This document shows, piece by piece, positions 25,520 to 33,529 of a stretch of DNA of 59,638 nucleotides. A model generated the notes under the pieces. The model was not told the origin of the DNA and did no database searches. It worked only from the letters and a program-made list of their open reading frames with translations. How positions within the stretch are numbered: the first letter of the stretch is position 1; each line of letters starts with the position of its first letter. Source of the stretch: Candidatus Gastranaerophilales bacterium (GTDB lineage: Bacteria > Cyanobacteriota > Vampirovibrionia > Gastranaerophilales > Gastranaerophilaceae). The DNA lies in assembly GCA_944325665.1 (NCBI GenBank), contig CALVAY010000010.1, positions 1-59,638 of the forward strand, read 5' to 3'. Made by a program: the position numbers and the translations under genes.

Positions 25520-27979
25520 ATGGAGATTGGGTTGAATATGGCAACTAAAAAACACTTAAACAAAGAGGGTTTCACCCTTGCGGAACTTCTTATGGCAGTT
25601 TTGGTAATCTCAATTATCATGGTTGCCTTAGCACCCGTTATTACAAAAAGAGTTATGGACAACGTCAAAGTCAACATCTTTAAAAATGACGGTGAATTGT
25701 TCCTGTACTCAACAACGAACCCGACTTGTACTCCTGCAACTGACGGACAAAAGTCGGTAGATTGCATTTTTACACCTCCTCAAGGTGTAAATAAAGTTAG
25801 TGCGGTAATTGTTTCGGGTGGTGGCGGTGGCGCCGGAGCTGCAAGTCCTGCTTTAACTTATGATATGACAGAAACTGCAGCATCACCTACAACTGCCACC
25901 TCTCAGACAAAAACTCTTAATATAACAGATACCATGAAAGAAGTTGTAATAACTTACATGACAGGCGGTGGCGGTGGCGGCTCCGCAGGAGCATACTCAG
26001 AAACAGAGGATGGTATTATGTCTCAGGCAGATTGTGATAAATACAATGCAATTTTTATAGATGCAAAATATAATGGGTCATCAGGAAAAAATACATGTGT
26101 AACAAAGTATAATGTAGGCGATTCTGGTGGCCCTGCAATTAACACATCCGTTGCAACCGTAGTTGATATCGACAAGGGCGAAACTTGTACTAATGGTAAT
26201 TGCTGTTGGAAAGGAACAACTGCAAACCCAAGTAACTGTACAACAAGTGCAACAGGCAATAATGGAACAATTTCCTATTATAGCGGATGCAATAGAACAC
26301 TGTGTGGATGGGATGCAGCCCAGGCATCATGTGCAGCTTGGCACATCGAAGATACAGTAGCCGGAGATTGGAGATTACCAACAACAGACGAATTGTACGG
26401 ATGGGGAAAAAATGTAAGCAATATAAGCTCATTTTTAGGAACAAAAGGATTACAGTTATGTGATAGCTCTACCTCAAGCAAAGGTAATGCACTTTGTGCA
26501 TCAAGAGCAGGTTATTGTTATTTCACAAGCTACTATGGAGCATGTAATCCATCGAACATATTCATAGACCAAAGAGAAAGAGCTTTTGGCATAAGTAATA
26601 ATAGTTCAGGTGGGCATTATTATGTTCCAGCAGCATCCGCAAGGTGTGTTTTAGAAAGAACAAGGCCAACCTATAAACCGTACGCAGGCGGAGGTGGTGG
26701 TGGAGCCCCTTACATTAAAAATTATGCAATTCCAGAGGATATTTTAAACGCCAACATCGGCGGAAGAATAGAAGTAACAGCTGGTGCAGGCGGAAAAGGC
26801 TCCGAACCTACGACTTCTGCGGGGGCAGAGAGTGAAGCAGGTGAAGCAGGCGGCGTATCATCAATACTTTTATACGACTATGATAACAGACTAAAATGGG
26901 GTCTAAGAGTATATGGCGGAAACGGTGCAAAAAGAACGGTGCTATACGAAACAGGTTATGGAAGCTCGGAAGGTGCAGATAGTGTACCGCTTAAATCCTG
27001 TCAACTATACAACGGATCGAATTGGACAGATATAAACTGCACAGGAGCAGGTACAGCAGGATACAGAGGTGAAACGGCAGAAGAAGCAGGTGAAGACCCT
27101 AAAGGCGGAAATGGCGGAGACTCACTATACGCAGGAAACACAGGTAATGGTGGTATGGGCGGCACAGGCACAAACACCGAAGGTACGGATGGCACCACAT
27201 GGGGTGCAGGCGGTGGCGGTGGCGCAGTTTATACCACATATGACCCTGACACAGGTGCACCTGTTGCAAATAAAGGTAAGGGCGGAAACGGCGGAAACGG
27301 AATAGTTCAGATTAACTACGGTGAATCACTGCAAGTTGCAGGCGGTGGCGCAGGCGGTGGCGGTGCATTTGCAAGAATAGTTGATTTAGAAGTTGTCCCT
27401 GGACAAGAATACGCAATCAGAGTAGGTGGCGGTGGTACAGGAGGAAGTGCAAACAACCCCGGACAAAACGGCGGTCAATCTTGGGTTAAGATTGGTGCAA
27501 CCACATATTCTCTTGACGGCGGCGAAGGCGGAAAAGTCGGAACTGCTCAGACTCAAACCGCAGCGGTAGTCCACGGTTTAGGCGGTTCGGGAAGCTTTGT
27601 TCAATCCAGTGTTGCAGATGCTTCTGAAGATTACTATGACGGAGATGACGGTACTGCAGGCGACAGCGTAGTAGATGACCTTACAGGAAGAGTAATCGGC
27701 TCATCAGGCGGATGTGGCGGTGAGTCAGGCATTGGAAGCATAGGTTCAACAGGCGGTATGAACATTTGCACGGAAGGTGCAACGATAAACGGAATTAACG
27801 CAACACCTTTGACTTTCTTAAGTCCTGGTAACGTATTTAATCAATCTGTCTATGGTACAGCAGGCGCAGGCGGTGGCGGTGGCGGCTGGGACAGAAGAGA
27901 AGGACATTACATTAACCTCGGTAACGGCTCTTCAGGTCTTGACGGTTACGTATATGTCTTCTGGACAGATCATGATTAG
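25520..27979 (+). CDS. Giant glycine-rich type IV pilin-like protein
   Basis: An 819-aa protein. The N-terminus has a prepilin signal: KEG|FTLAELLMAVLVISIIMVALAPV, with cleavage between G17 and F18 and the invariant Glu at +5 (E22). A segment like the Gly_rich_2 domain follows (FTPPQGVNKVSAVIVSGGGGG). Then a Cys-rich region at about 220-390 with WRLPTTDEL resembles Fibrobacter major paralogous/DUF1566-type domains. From about 390 to the end it is very rich in Gly with GGGGGA blocks. It is far larger than a pilin. It is probably displayed on or with a type IV pilus or pseudopilus as an adhesin. Met at 25538 is an alternative start. Its own terminator follows. No other pilus gene is in the window. 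Confidence 0.75.
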   Translation: MEIGLNMATKKHLNKEGFTLAELLMAVLVISIIMVALAPVITKRVMDNVKVNIFKNDGELFLYSTTNPTCTPATDGQKSVDCIFTPPQGVNKVSAVIVSGGGGGAGAASPALTYDMTETAASPTTATSQTKTLNITDTMKEVVITYMTGGGGGGSAGAYSETEDGIMSQADCDKYNAIFIDAKYNGSSGKNTCVTKYNVGDSGGPAINTSVATVVDIDKGETCTNGNCCWKGTTANPSNCTTSATGNNGTISYYSGCNRTLCGWDAAQASCAAWHIEDTVAGDWRLPTTDELYGWGKNVSNISSFLGTKGLQLCDSSTSSKGNALCASRAGYCYFTSYYGACNPSNIFIDQRERAFGISNNSSGGHYYVPAASARCVLERTRPTYKPYAGGGGGGAPYIKNYAIPEDILNANIGGRIEVTAGAGGKGSEPTTSAGAESEAGEAGGVSSILLYDYDNRLKWGLRVYGGNGAKRTVLYETGYGSSEGADSVPLKSCQLYNGSNWTDINCTGAGTAGYRGETAEEAGEDPKGGNGGDSLYAGNTGNGGMGGTGTNTEGTDGTTWGAGGGGGAVYTTYDPDTGAPVANKGKGGNGGNGIVQINYGESLQVAGGGAGGGGAFARIVDLEVVPGQEYAIRVGGGGTGGSANNPGQNGGQSWVKIGATTYSLDGGEGGKVGTAQTQTAAVVHGLGGSGSFVQSSVADASEDYYDGDDGTAGDSVVDDLTGRVIGSSGGCGGESGIGSIGSTGGMNICTEGATINGINATPLTFLSPGNVFNQSVYGTAGAGGGGGGWDRREGHYINLGNGSSGLDGYVYVFWTDHD

Positions 27980-28002
27980 GAAATAAATTTTCATTTTATC
28001 TA

Positions 28003-28045
28003 GGGTGCAACTCCAGTAAAAATTTGCACCCATTTTTTTATTTTT
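28003..28045 (+). terminator. Terminator of the pilin-like gene
   Basis: Stem GGGTGCAA / TTGCACCC with a 13-nt loop, then a long T-rich tail. Confidence 0.88.
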
Positions 28046-28089
28046 ACTGTATAATTCAAAAGTAGAATAAGAATTAAGAGGATTTTAAC

Positions 28090-30552
28090 GTGTTAGAAAA
28101 AGAGTACTTCCCTCAACAAATAGAAAAAGAATGCTTTGAAAACTGGGAAAAAACAAACCCGCACAAGACACTCGATGACAGTGATAAACCAAAATACTAC
28201 GCACTGTCTATGTTCCCTTATCCGAGCGGAAAACTGCACATGGGACACGTTAGAAACTACACTATAACAGACGTAATTGCAAGATTTAAAAAAGCTCAAG
28301 GCTACAATGTGCTTCATCCGATGGGTTGGGACAGTTTTGGCTTACCTGCTGAAAACGCAGCAATTCAACATGGTGCAAATCCTGCAAAATGGACGGATGA
28401 AAACATTGCATATATGAAAATGCAACTTAAAAAACTTGGTTTAAGCGTTGATTGGGACAGAGAAGTAACAACTTGCAAAGAAGATTACTACAAATGGACC
28501 CAATGGCTATTTATACAGCTGTTTAAAAAAGGTTTGGCTTACAAAAAACAAGCTGCCGTTAACTGGTGCGAACATTGTGCAACCGTTCTTGCTAACGAAC
28601 AGGTAATAGACGGCAAATGTTGGAGATGCGACAGCGAGGTTACAAAGAAAAACCTTTGGCAGTGGTTTTTAAAGATTACAGACTATGCCGAAGTTTTACT
28701 TCAAGATTTAGACAAACTAACCGGCTGGGGCGACAACGTTAAAACCATGCAAGCTAACTGGATAGGTAAATCTACAGGTACAATTTTAAAATTCAAAGTT
28801 GATGAAATAGAAGGACTTGAAATACCCGTTTATACAACACGTCCTGATACAGCATACGGTATTACATATCTTGTTGTAGCACCAGAATACCCTGATATTG
28901 AAAAACTTACAACACCTGAGAACAAAGAAGAAGTTGAAAAATATCGCGAAAATGCCCGCAAAATGTCCGAAATAGAAAGGCTTTCAACAGAGCGCATTAA
29001 AACAGGCGTTGCTCTTGGAACACATATTATTAACCCTCTAACAGGCCGCAAATGCCCAATTTACACAGCAGATTATGCACTTGTTGACTACGGAACAGGG
29101 GCAGTTATGGCAGTTCCTGCTCATGATGAAAGAGACTGGGCTTTTGCTAAAAAATATGACTTGCCTGTAATTAGGGTTATCACAGGCGAAGGAGATGACG
29201 GCGAAAATTGCTATCCTAACTACGGAACACTTATTAACTCCGGCGAATGCACAGGTTTAACAAGTGAAGAGGCTAAAAAGAAAGTAACCCAAATTGCTCA
29301 AGATGGCGGTTTTGGACACGCTAAAACACAATACAGGCTAAGAGATTGGCTGATTTCACGCCAAAGATATTGGGGTGCGCCAATTCCTATTGTTTACTGC
29401 GACAAATGCGGTACAGTGCCTGTTCCCGACGAACAACTACCCGTAAAGTTGCCTGAAGATGTTGATTTTAGTGTTCAAGGCAAATCGCCGATTTTAACAT
29501 CAAAAACATTCATTGACACAACTTGTCCAATCTGCGGTGCTCCGGCTAAACGCGAAACAGATACAATGGACACATTTATGTGCTCAAGCTGGTACTATAT
29601 GAGATACGCGGACGCCAGAGATGACAAAAAGGCCTTTGACAAAGACCTTGTAAATAAATGGCTGCCCGTTGACCAATATGTTGGCGGTATTGAACATGCC
29701 ATCTTGCACCTATTGTACTCAAGGTTCTTTACAAAAGCTCTAAGAGATATTGGTTTATTAGACTTTGACGAACCGTTTAAAAACCTTCTAACACAAGGCA
29801 TGGTACTAAAAGACGGGTCAAAAATGTCAAAATCCAAAGGAAATACTGTTGACCCTGACGAAATTTTTGCAAACTACGGGGCTGACACAGCAAGATTATT
29901 CATAATTTCAGACTCACCTCCGGCAAGAGATTTTGACTGGTCTGATGCAGGTGTCGAAGGCTGCTATAAATTCTTATGCAGGGTTTATCGCTTGTATTCT
30001 AAATTCCAAGACATAATAAGTCTTGACTACAAAATACCAGAAAACCTTGATAAGGAAAGCGAAAAGCTGTTGCGCGAAGTTCATATTTCAATAAAGAAAA
30101 TTACAAATGATATTGAAAACGAATTTCAATTCAACACTGTAACCTCAAGATACAGAGAGCTTACAAACTATATTTATGAATATATTCGAGATGAGTCCAA
30201 GATTGAAAAAAATGTATTAAGTTTTGCACTTTTGACACTTTTAAGGCTAATTTCGCCTGTTGCAGTGTTTATGAGTGAAAAAATATACTATGGACTTGGC
30301 GCAAAAAATTCAATTCATGAAGAATTGTGGCCCAAATACGATGAAAATTTAGCTAAACAATCCGATATTACTTTTATTTTGCAGATTAACGGCAAAATAA
30401 AAGATAAAATCGAGGTTCCTGTTGATACAGATAAAGCCGAGCTTGAAAAACTTGCACTTGAAAGTGAAAAAATTCAAGCAGCGCTTGAAGGCAAAACCAT
30501 TGTTAAAACAATAATTGTTCCAAATAAATTGGCAAATATAGTTGTTAAATAA
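28090..30552 (+). CDS. leuS: Leucyl-tRNA synthetase
   Basis: Class I aminoacyl-tRNA synthetase (820 aa). It has the HIGH-type motif KLHMGH (about 48-53), a zinc-type Cys cluster (WCEHCATVL, CWRCDSEV), the CP1 editing domain with the TTRPDTAYG threonine-rich region, KMSKS at 578-582 and a C-terminal anticodon-binding domain. The start is GTG at 28090 with an AAGAGGA Shine-Dalgarno. A TATAAT at 28050-28055 probably belongs to its promoter. It has its own transcription unit. Confidence 0.97.
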   Translation: MLEKEYFPQQIEKECFENWEKTNPHKTLDDSDKPKYYALSMFPYPSGKLHMGHVRNYTITDVIARFKKAQGYNVLHPMGWDSFGLPAENAAIQHGANPAKWTDENIAYMKMQLKKLGLSVDWDREVTTCKEDYYKWTQWLFIQLFKKGLAYKKQAAVNWCEHCATVLANEQVIDGKCWRCDSEVTKKNLWQWFLKITDYAEVLLQDLDKLTGWGDNVKTMQANWIGKSTGTILKFKVDEIEGLEIPVYTTRPDTAYGITYLVVAPEYPDIEKLTTPENKEEVEKYRENARKMSEIERLSTERIKTGVALGTHIINPLTGRKCPIYTADYALVDYGTGAVMAVPAHDERDWAFAKKYDLPVIRVITGEGDDGENCYPNYGTLINSGECTGLTSEEAKKKVTQIAQDGGFGHAKTQYRLRDWLISRQRYWGAPIPIVYCDKCGTVPVPDEQLPVKLPEDVDFSVQGKSPILTSKTFIDTTCPICGAPAKRETDTMDTFMCSSWYYMRYADARDDKKAFDKDLVNKWLPVDQYVGGIEHAILHLLYSRFFTKALRDIGLLDFDEPFKNLLTQGMVLKDGSKMSKSKGNTVDPDEIFANYGADTARLFIISDSPPARDFDWSDAGVEGCYKFLCRVYRLYSKFQDIISLDYKIPENLDKESEKLLREVHISIKKITNDIENEFQFNTVTSRYRELTNYIYEYIRDESKIEKNVLSFALLTLLRLISPVAVFMSEKIYYGLGAKNSIHEELWPKYDENLAKQSDITFILQINGKIKDKIEVPVDTDKAELEKLALESEKIQAALEGKTIVKTIIVPNKLANIVVK

Positions 30553-30572
30553 TAAAAACAAACAAATAAAAT

Positions 30573-30605
30573 AAAAGCAGAGGTTCTAAAACTTCTGCTT
30601 TTATT
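30573..30605. terminator. Bidirectional hairpin terminator
   Basis: Stem AAAAGCAGAGG / CTTCTGCTTTT (one wobble) between the convergent leuS and the 106-aa gene, with A/T tracts on both sides. Confidence 0.8.
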
Positions 30606-30924
30606 ATTTATAAGACATTTGAATATTTGAATCAATTGTTTGGTTTAGAGTTTGAATTTCGCTCTCAATCATCTTGAGTTGGATTTGATACCTTTGCGCT
30701 TGCTCTTCCAGACGTTGTTCAACCACTTTTAATCTTTCCTGTCGTTTCTGAAGCGCCTTAGACTCGGCAGAATTTGGGTCTAAATCCGTTCCCAATGTTT
30801 GCAAGTCTGCGGTTGAAGAAGTCAATTGCAAACGAGATGAGTTAATCAACATAAGCTTGTATTCAAGGTCAAGCCTCATGCTGTTTAATTGAATTAATCT
30901 GATTGTTGAAACAATTAAGCCCAT
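30604..30924 (-). CDS. Coiled-coil protein of filament-like family (short member)
   Basis: A 106-aa helical protein of unknown function. The N-terminus MGLIVSTIRLIQLNSMRLD matches the pattern of the 340-aa protein at 32297 (MG..xS..R...L...R.xxEY....N). The C-terminus (about 60-106) is a coiled coil ending in IDSNIQMSYK, parallel to IQKNVESTFKTF of the larger protein. It lacks the inserted middle domain. It lies 1 nt downstream of the 89-aa gene and shares its sigma-28-type promoter. There is no signal peptide. A role as a secreted axial or structural protein is inferred. Confidence 0.7.
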   Translation of the reverse strand: MGLIVSTIRLIQLNSMRLDLEYKLMLINSSRLQLTSSTADLQTLGTDLDPNSAESKALQKRQERLKVVEQRLEEQAQRYQIQLKMIESEIQTLNQTIDSNIQMSYK

Positions 30925-30925
30925 T

Positions 30926-31195
30926 TTATCTCATTTCGTTGAATTTGTTTCCTCTTAGGAAAACGTGATCATTGTTTTGTGCAATCAATTTTTCCATTTG
31001 GTTTAGCTTGTAGAGTTGATAATTAAGTCTATACTTAACCATTTTTCTTTTCTTACCCATTGATAAGAAATTTTTAAGCATCGCCGTAAATTCTTTGGAG
31101 AATAACTTGATAGGATTTTTTCTGATTAAGAAACTTCTTGAAAACCCTAAGAAATTTTTCATTCTTCTTAAATTTGTTTGGATACTTTGTTGCAC
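30926..31195 (-). CDS. Small basic helical protein, unknown
   Basis: An 89-aa, strongly basic protein without membrane segments (MQQSIQTNLRRMKNFLGFS...). The start is GTG at 31195, set by AAGGAG 6 nt upstream. A perfect 8-bp hairpin sits next to that ribosome site, and a consensus sigma-28 promoter lies about 130 nt upstream. It is followed with 1 nt spacing by the 106-aa coiled-coil gene, so the pair is an operon. It could be a chaperone or structural partner of that protein; I do not recognise it. Confidence 0.65.
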   Translation of the reverse strand: MQQSIQTNLRRMKNFLGFSRSFLIRKNPIKLFSKEFTAMLKNFLSMGKKRKMVKYRLNYQLYKLNQMEKLIAQNNDHVFLRGNKFNEMR

Positions 31196-31208
31196 GGTTT
31201 ACTCCTTT

Positions 31209-31228
31209 GTTTAGGGGTAACCCTAAAC
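31209..31228 (-). promoter_or_regulatory. Hairpin beside the ribosome site of the 89-aa gene
   Basis: Perfect inverted repeat GTTTAGGG / CCCTAAAC with a 4-nt spacer, immediately upstream of AAAGGAG on the minus strand. It could modulate translation or bind a regulator. Confidence 0.45.
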
Positions 31229-31328
31229 TAATAAAAACATGATTTGCGATAAAATTGCCACAAGGAATTTTCTTTATTTACACACCAATTTTCCTATATC
31301 CTTGAAAGTCAACCTATATCTATGTTTT

Positions 31329-31355
31329 ATATCGGCACAAATATTTTAAACTTTA
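31329..31355 (-). promoter_or_regulatory. Sigma-28 (FliA/SigD-type) promoter
   Basis: Reading the minus strand: TAAAGTTT, 11 nt, GCCGATAT. This equals the E. coli FliA -35 and spacing, and the B. subtilis SigD -10. It drives the 89-aa/106-aa gene pair, with a 5' leader of about 125 nt. Confidence 0.82.
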
Positions 31356-31401
31356 TTTGTTAAAGCAATTAGACAGCAAAGTTTTACAAAACTTAATAAA
31401 A

Positions 31402-32223
31402 TTATAAATCTTGTACAGACTTAGAATCGGATTCAATATCGTTTTTAAGAGTTTTTCTGACAATTTCTGCTTGAGTATCCAACATCTTGCAGACGGTCTC
31501 TATGTTTTTAACTCTATCAGAGAGAATAACATCGGCGTTAGTAGTAATCCTGCCTGTAATATTTTGATAAGCACTGACAGCAGCATTACCCGTACCTTGC
31601 ATTAAGTTACCTGCAACGATAGCACCAAGACCCCATTCGCCCATATAAGGGGACATTGCTTGCAACAAACCGCCCCAACCTGAAATCATGCCGGCAAGAG
31701 GGAGAACTATATTTTGTCCAAAACTAAAACCGCCTGAAGCAGTACCCAGAGCAGCACTGGCGGTGTTCATTGCAGCAATTCCGGCCGAGCTAACCGCATA
31801 ACCGGTTGCAAGACCTGCCGCACCACCGGTTGGCATGCCTTCCGAGCCAAAACCAAGAGAGATTCCAGCTGCACCTGAGGGAAAACCGGGGTATGAACCA
31901 AGGTTGCCTATACCAAAAGCCGAAGTTGCTCCGTCATAAGAGGCAGTAGAGCCTGTAATCGGCGACCAATAAGAAGTACCCGGGATGTTCATCATATTTG
32001 AACCACCCATAACAGGCATAAACATACTTGGTGAAAACATGCTAGCAAGCTGCCATAAAAAACCGCCTGTTGTACCAAAGCCGCTACCTGAAGAAGCAGA
32101 GCTTGAAACCGTCAAATCTCTTAAACGGTCATAAGTTTCATACAACTCAGCTTTAGCAATCGAGCTTGCCGAACCGTATTTATTTGCTATCGATAGCGAA
32201 TGCATGTTTTTGTAAGATACCAT
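31402..32223 (-). CDS. Gly/Ser/Ala-rich protein with C-terminal helix, unknown
   Basis: A 273-aa protein. After a helical N-terminus (SASSIAKAELYETYDRLRDL), residues 40-215 are low-complexity Gly/Ser/Ala/Met/Pro with weakly hydrophobic stretches. The last 50 residues form a charged helix (VKNIETVCKMLDTQAEIV...NDIESDSKS) that resembles the C-terminal end of the neighbouring 340-aa protein (LDTEQEAL...NVESTFKTF). No Sec signal peptide. It is downstream of the 340-aa gene with 73 nt between, which hold a strong stem-loop, and is probably in the same sigma-28-driven transcript. The family is not recognised. Confidence 0.65.
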   Translation of the reverse strand: MVSYKNMHSLSIANKYGSASSIAKAELYETYDRLRDLTVSSSASSGSGFGTTGGFLWQLASMFSPSMFMPVMGGSNMMNIPGTSYWSPITGSTASYDGATSAFGIGNLGSYPGFPSGAAGISLGFGSEGMPTGGAAGLATGYAVSSAGIAAMNTASAALGTASGGFSFGQNIVLPLAGMISGWGGLLQAMSPYMGEWGLGAIVAGNLMQGTGNAAVSAYQNITGRITTNADVILSDRVKNIETVCKMLDTQAEIVRKTLKNDIESDSKSVQDL

Positions 32224-32251
32224 TAACTAACCCTCGTGTACTTCCTAAGTA

Positions 32252-32283
32252 TTGCACCATACCAAGTTTTTGGCATGGTGCAA
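32252..32283. other. Intercistronic stem-loop
   Basis: TTGCACCAT-x-CCAA / TTGG-x-ATGGTGCAA with a 4-nt loop: 13 pairs with one A-C mismatch. No U-tract follows on the minus strand, so it is more likely an mRNA processing or stability element between the 340-aa and 273-aa genes than a terminator. Confidence 0.6.
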
Positions 32284-32296
32284 ATTATTGATTTTA

Positions 32297-33319
32297 TTAT
32301 GCGAACGTTTTAAATGTAGATTCAACGTTCTTTTGGATAACTTCTTTAACCGCATCCATTTCGGTTTTAAGAGCTTCTTGTTCAGTATCAAGTTGTTTTA
32401 GTCTCAATTCAAGAGTTCTGTCTTGTTGTTGGATAATTTCGGTTCTTGCGTTAATATCTTGAATTGCTCTTTCATATACCATTTTTTGGTATTCGTAGTC
32501 TTTCATTGCGGCTTCATAGCCTTCAGAATCGTTTATTTGAGTTAAATCCAATTCAAATGTTTTATTAACCAATTTATCTTTTAGATTTTCATTGTCAACA
32601 TCGGTAATTTTTACACTTTCGAATCTACCGTCGGTTGTTGTTGTAAATGATGCTGTTGCATTTGTGGTTTTCTTAACTGTTGCATCAGCTGCAAAGTATT
32701 GTGTTAAACCACCGGTGTATGTCGAACCGTCATCAGGAAGTGTTGCATTTGCAATATCAAAAGAAGATATATAATATGTTCTTTCGCCTGTTTCACCTTT
32801 ATTTACAGTGTATTTGTAATAAGTATCATCTTCAGGACGTCTTGTCGCATCATTGCTGATAATAGCAGTATTGATTGTTTCAATGTTACCTTTATCAACA
32901 CCTGCGGCATCAGCAAGGGTTATTTCATATTCTTTTCCGTCAAGGTATATTTTGGTAGGAACTTGATTATTAAATTCCATTGGCGTACCTTGTGTAATAG
33001 GAGAAGAAGAATAGCCTTTTCTTTCAGTTTCAGAATACTCAACAACTATACTGTATGCACCTGCCGCACCACCTGCAGCTGTATCATATTTAGTGATAGA
33101 GAAGTCTTCGCCCATTGAATCAAATACATAACGAGTGTTATAGTAATCAGTTGCACTTGGAGGAGTAGGAACTTGCAAAGTTAACATTTGGTTAAATAAG
33201 CCCGCACTTTCATTGGATAGAGCAGTTCTTTGTTGGTTAACTTGTTGTCCTTCATATTCAACGTTTGTTTTTCTTGCCGTAAGACCTAAAAATCTTGCTT
33301 GGCTTGCTGCCATTCCCAT
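32297..33319 (-). CDS. Filament-like/secreted helical family protein (long member)
   Basis: A 340-aa protein. Residues 1-60 are an amphipathic helix starting MGMAASQARFLGLTARKTN. Residues 70-245 are a beta-rich Thr/Asp-rich middle domain. Residues 260-340 are a coiled coil (QQQDRTLELRLKQLDTEQEA) ending NVESTFKTFA. The helix, variable domain, helix plan is that of flagellins, hook-associated proteins and related axial proteins, but the sequence is not one of those families as I know them. There is no Sec signal. A near-consensus sigma-28 promoter lies about 35 nt upstream, with GGAGG between. Met at 33313 is an alternative start. Confidence 0.72.
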   Translation of the reverse strand: MGMAASQARFLGLTARKTNVEYEGQQVNQQRTALSNESAGLFNQMLTLQVPTPPSATDYYNTRYVFDSMGEDFSITKYDTAAGGAAGAYSIVVEYSETERKGYSSSPITQGTPMEFNNQVPTKIYLDGKEYEITLADAAGVDKGNIETINTAIISNDATRRPEDDTYYKYTVNKGETGERTYYISSFDIANATLPDDGSTYTGGLTQYFAADATVKKTTNATASFTTTTDGRFESVKITDVDNENLKDKLVNKTFELDLTQINDSEGYEAAMKDYEYQKMVYERAIQDINARTEIIQQQDRTLELRLKQLDTEQEALKTEMDAVKEVIQKNVESTFKTFA

Positions 33320-33353
33320 TGTTTTCTATGCCTCCATTGTTCTTATGTTAAAC

Positions 33354-33381
33354 ATATCGGCACATTTAGAATAAAACTTTA
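33354..33381 (-). promoter_or_regulatory. Sigma-28 (FliA/SigD-type) promoter
   Basis: Reading the minus strand: TAAAGTTT, 12 nt, GCCGATAT, the same boxes as the site at 31329 with one extra spacer base. The transcription start would fall about 28 nt before the 340-aa gene. Confidence 0.8.
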
Positions 33382-33529
33382 ATTTTAAAGGATATTTGTA
33401 ACATTTCGTTAACATTTTAATACTTTTGTTAAGCAAGGGACACCTTCAAATCTTAAAGAAAATTACACTAACAACAATGTTTTAAGGATTTTTTAAAAAA
33501 AGTCAAAAAAACAGTTGTATAATAGTTAT

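Noticed and set aside
26023-26481. Several ORFs in other frames inside the pilin-like gene
   Set aside because: They arise from the repetitive composition. None has a start signal or a sensible protein composition.
27300-27420. Tandem DNA repeats in the glycine-rich gene
   Set aside because: The GGCGGTGGCGG runs are low-complexity coding for Gly blocks. The units are irregular and no repeat period holds at DNA level.
30604-33319. Prophage tail or structural module
   Set aside because: No terminase, portal, integrase or lysis genes are present, and the sigma-28 promoters and paralogy favour a chromosomal regulon.
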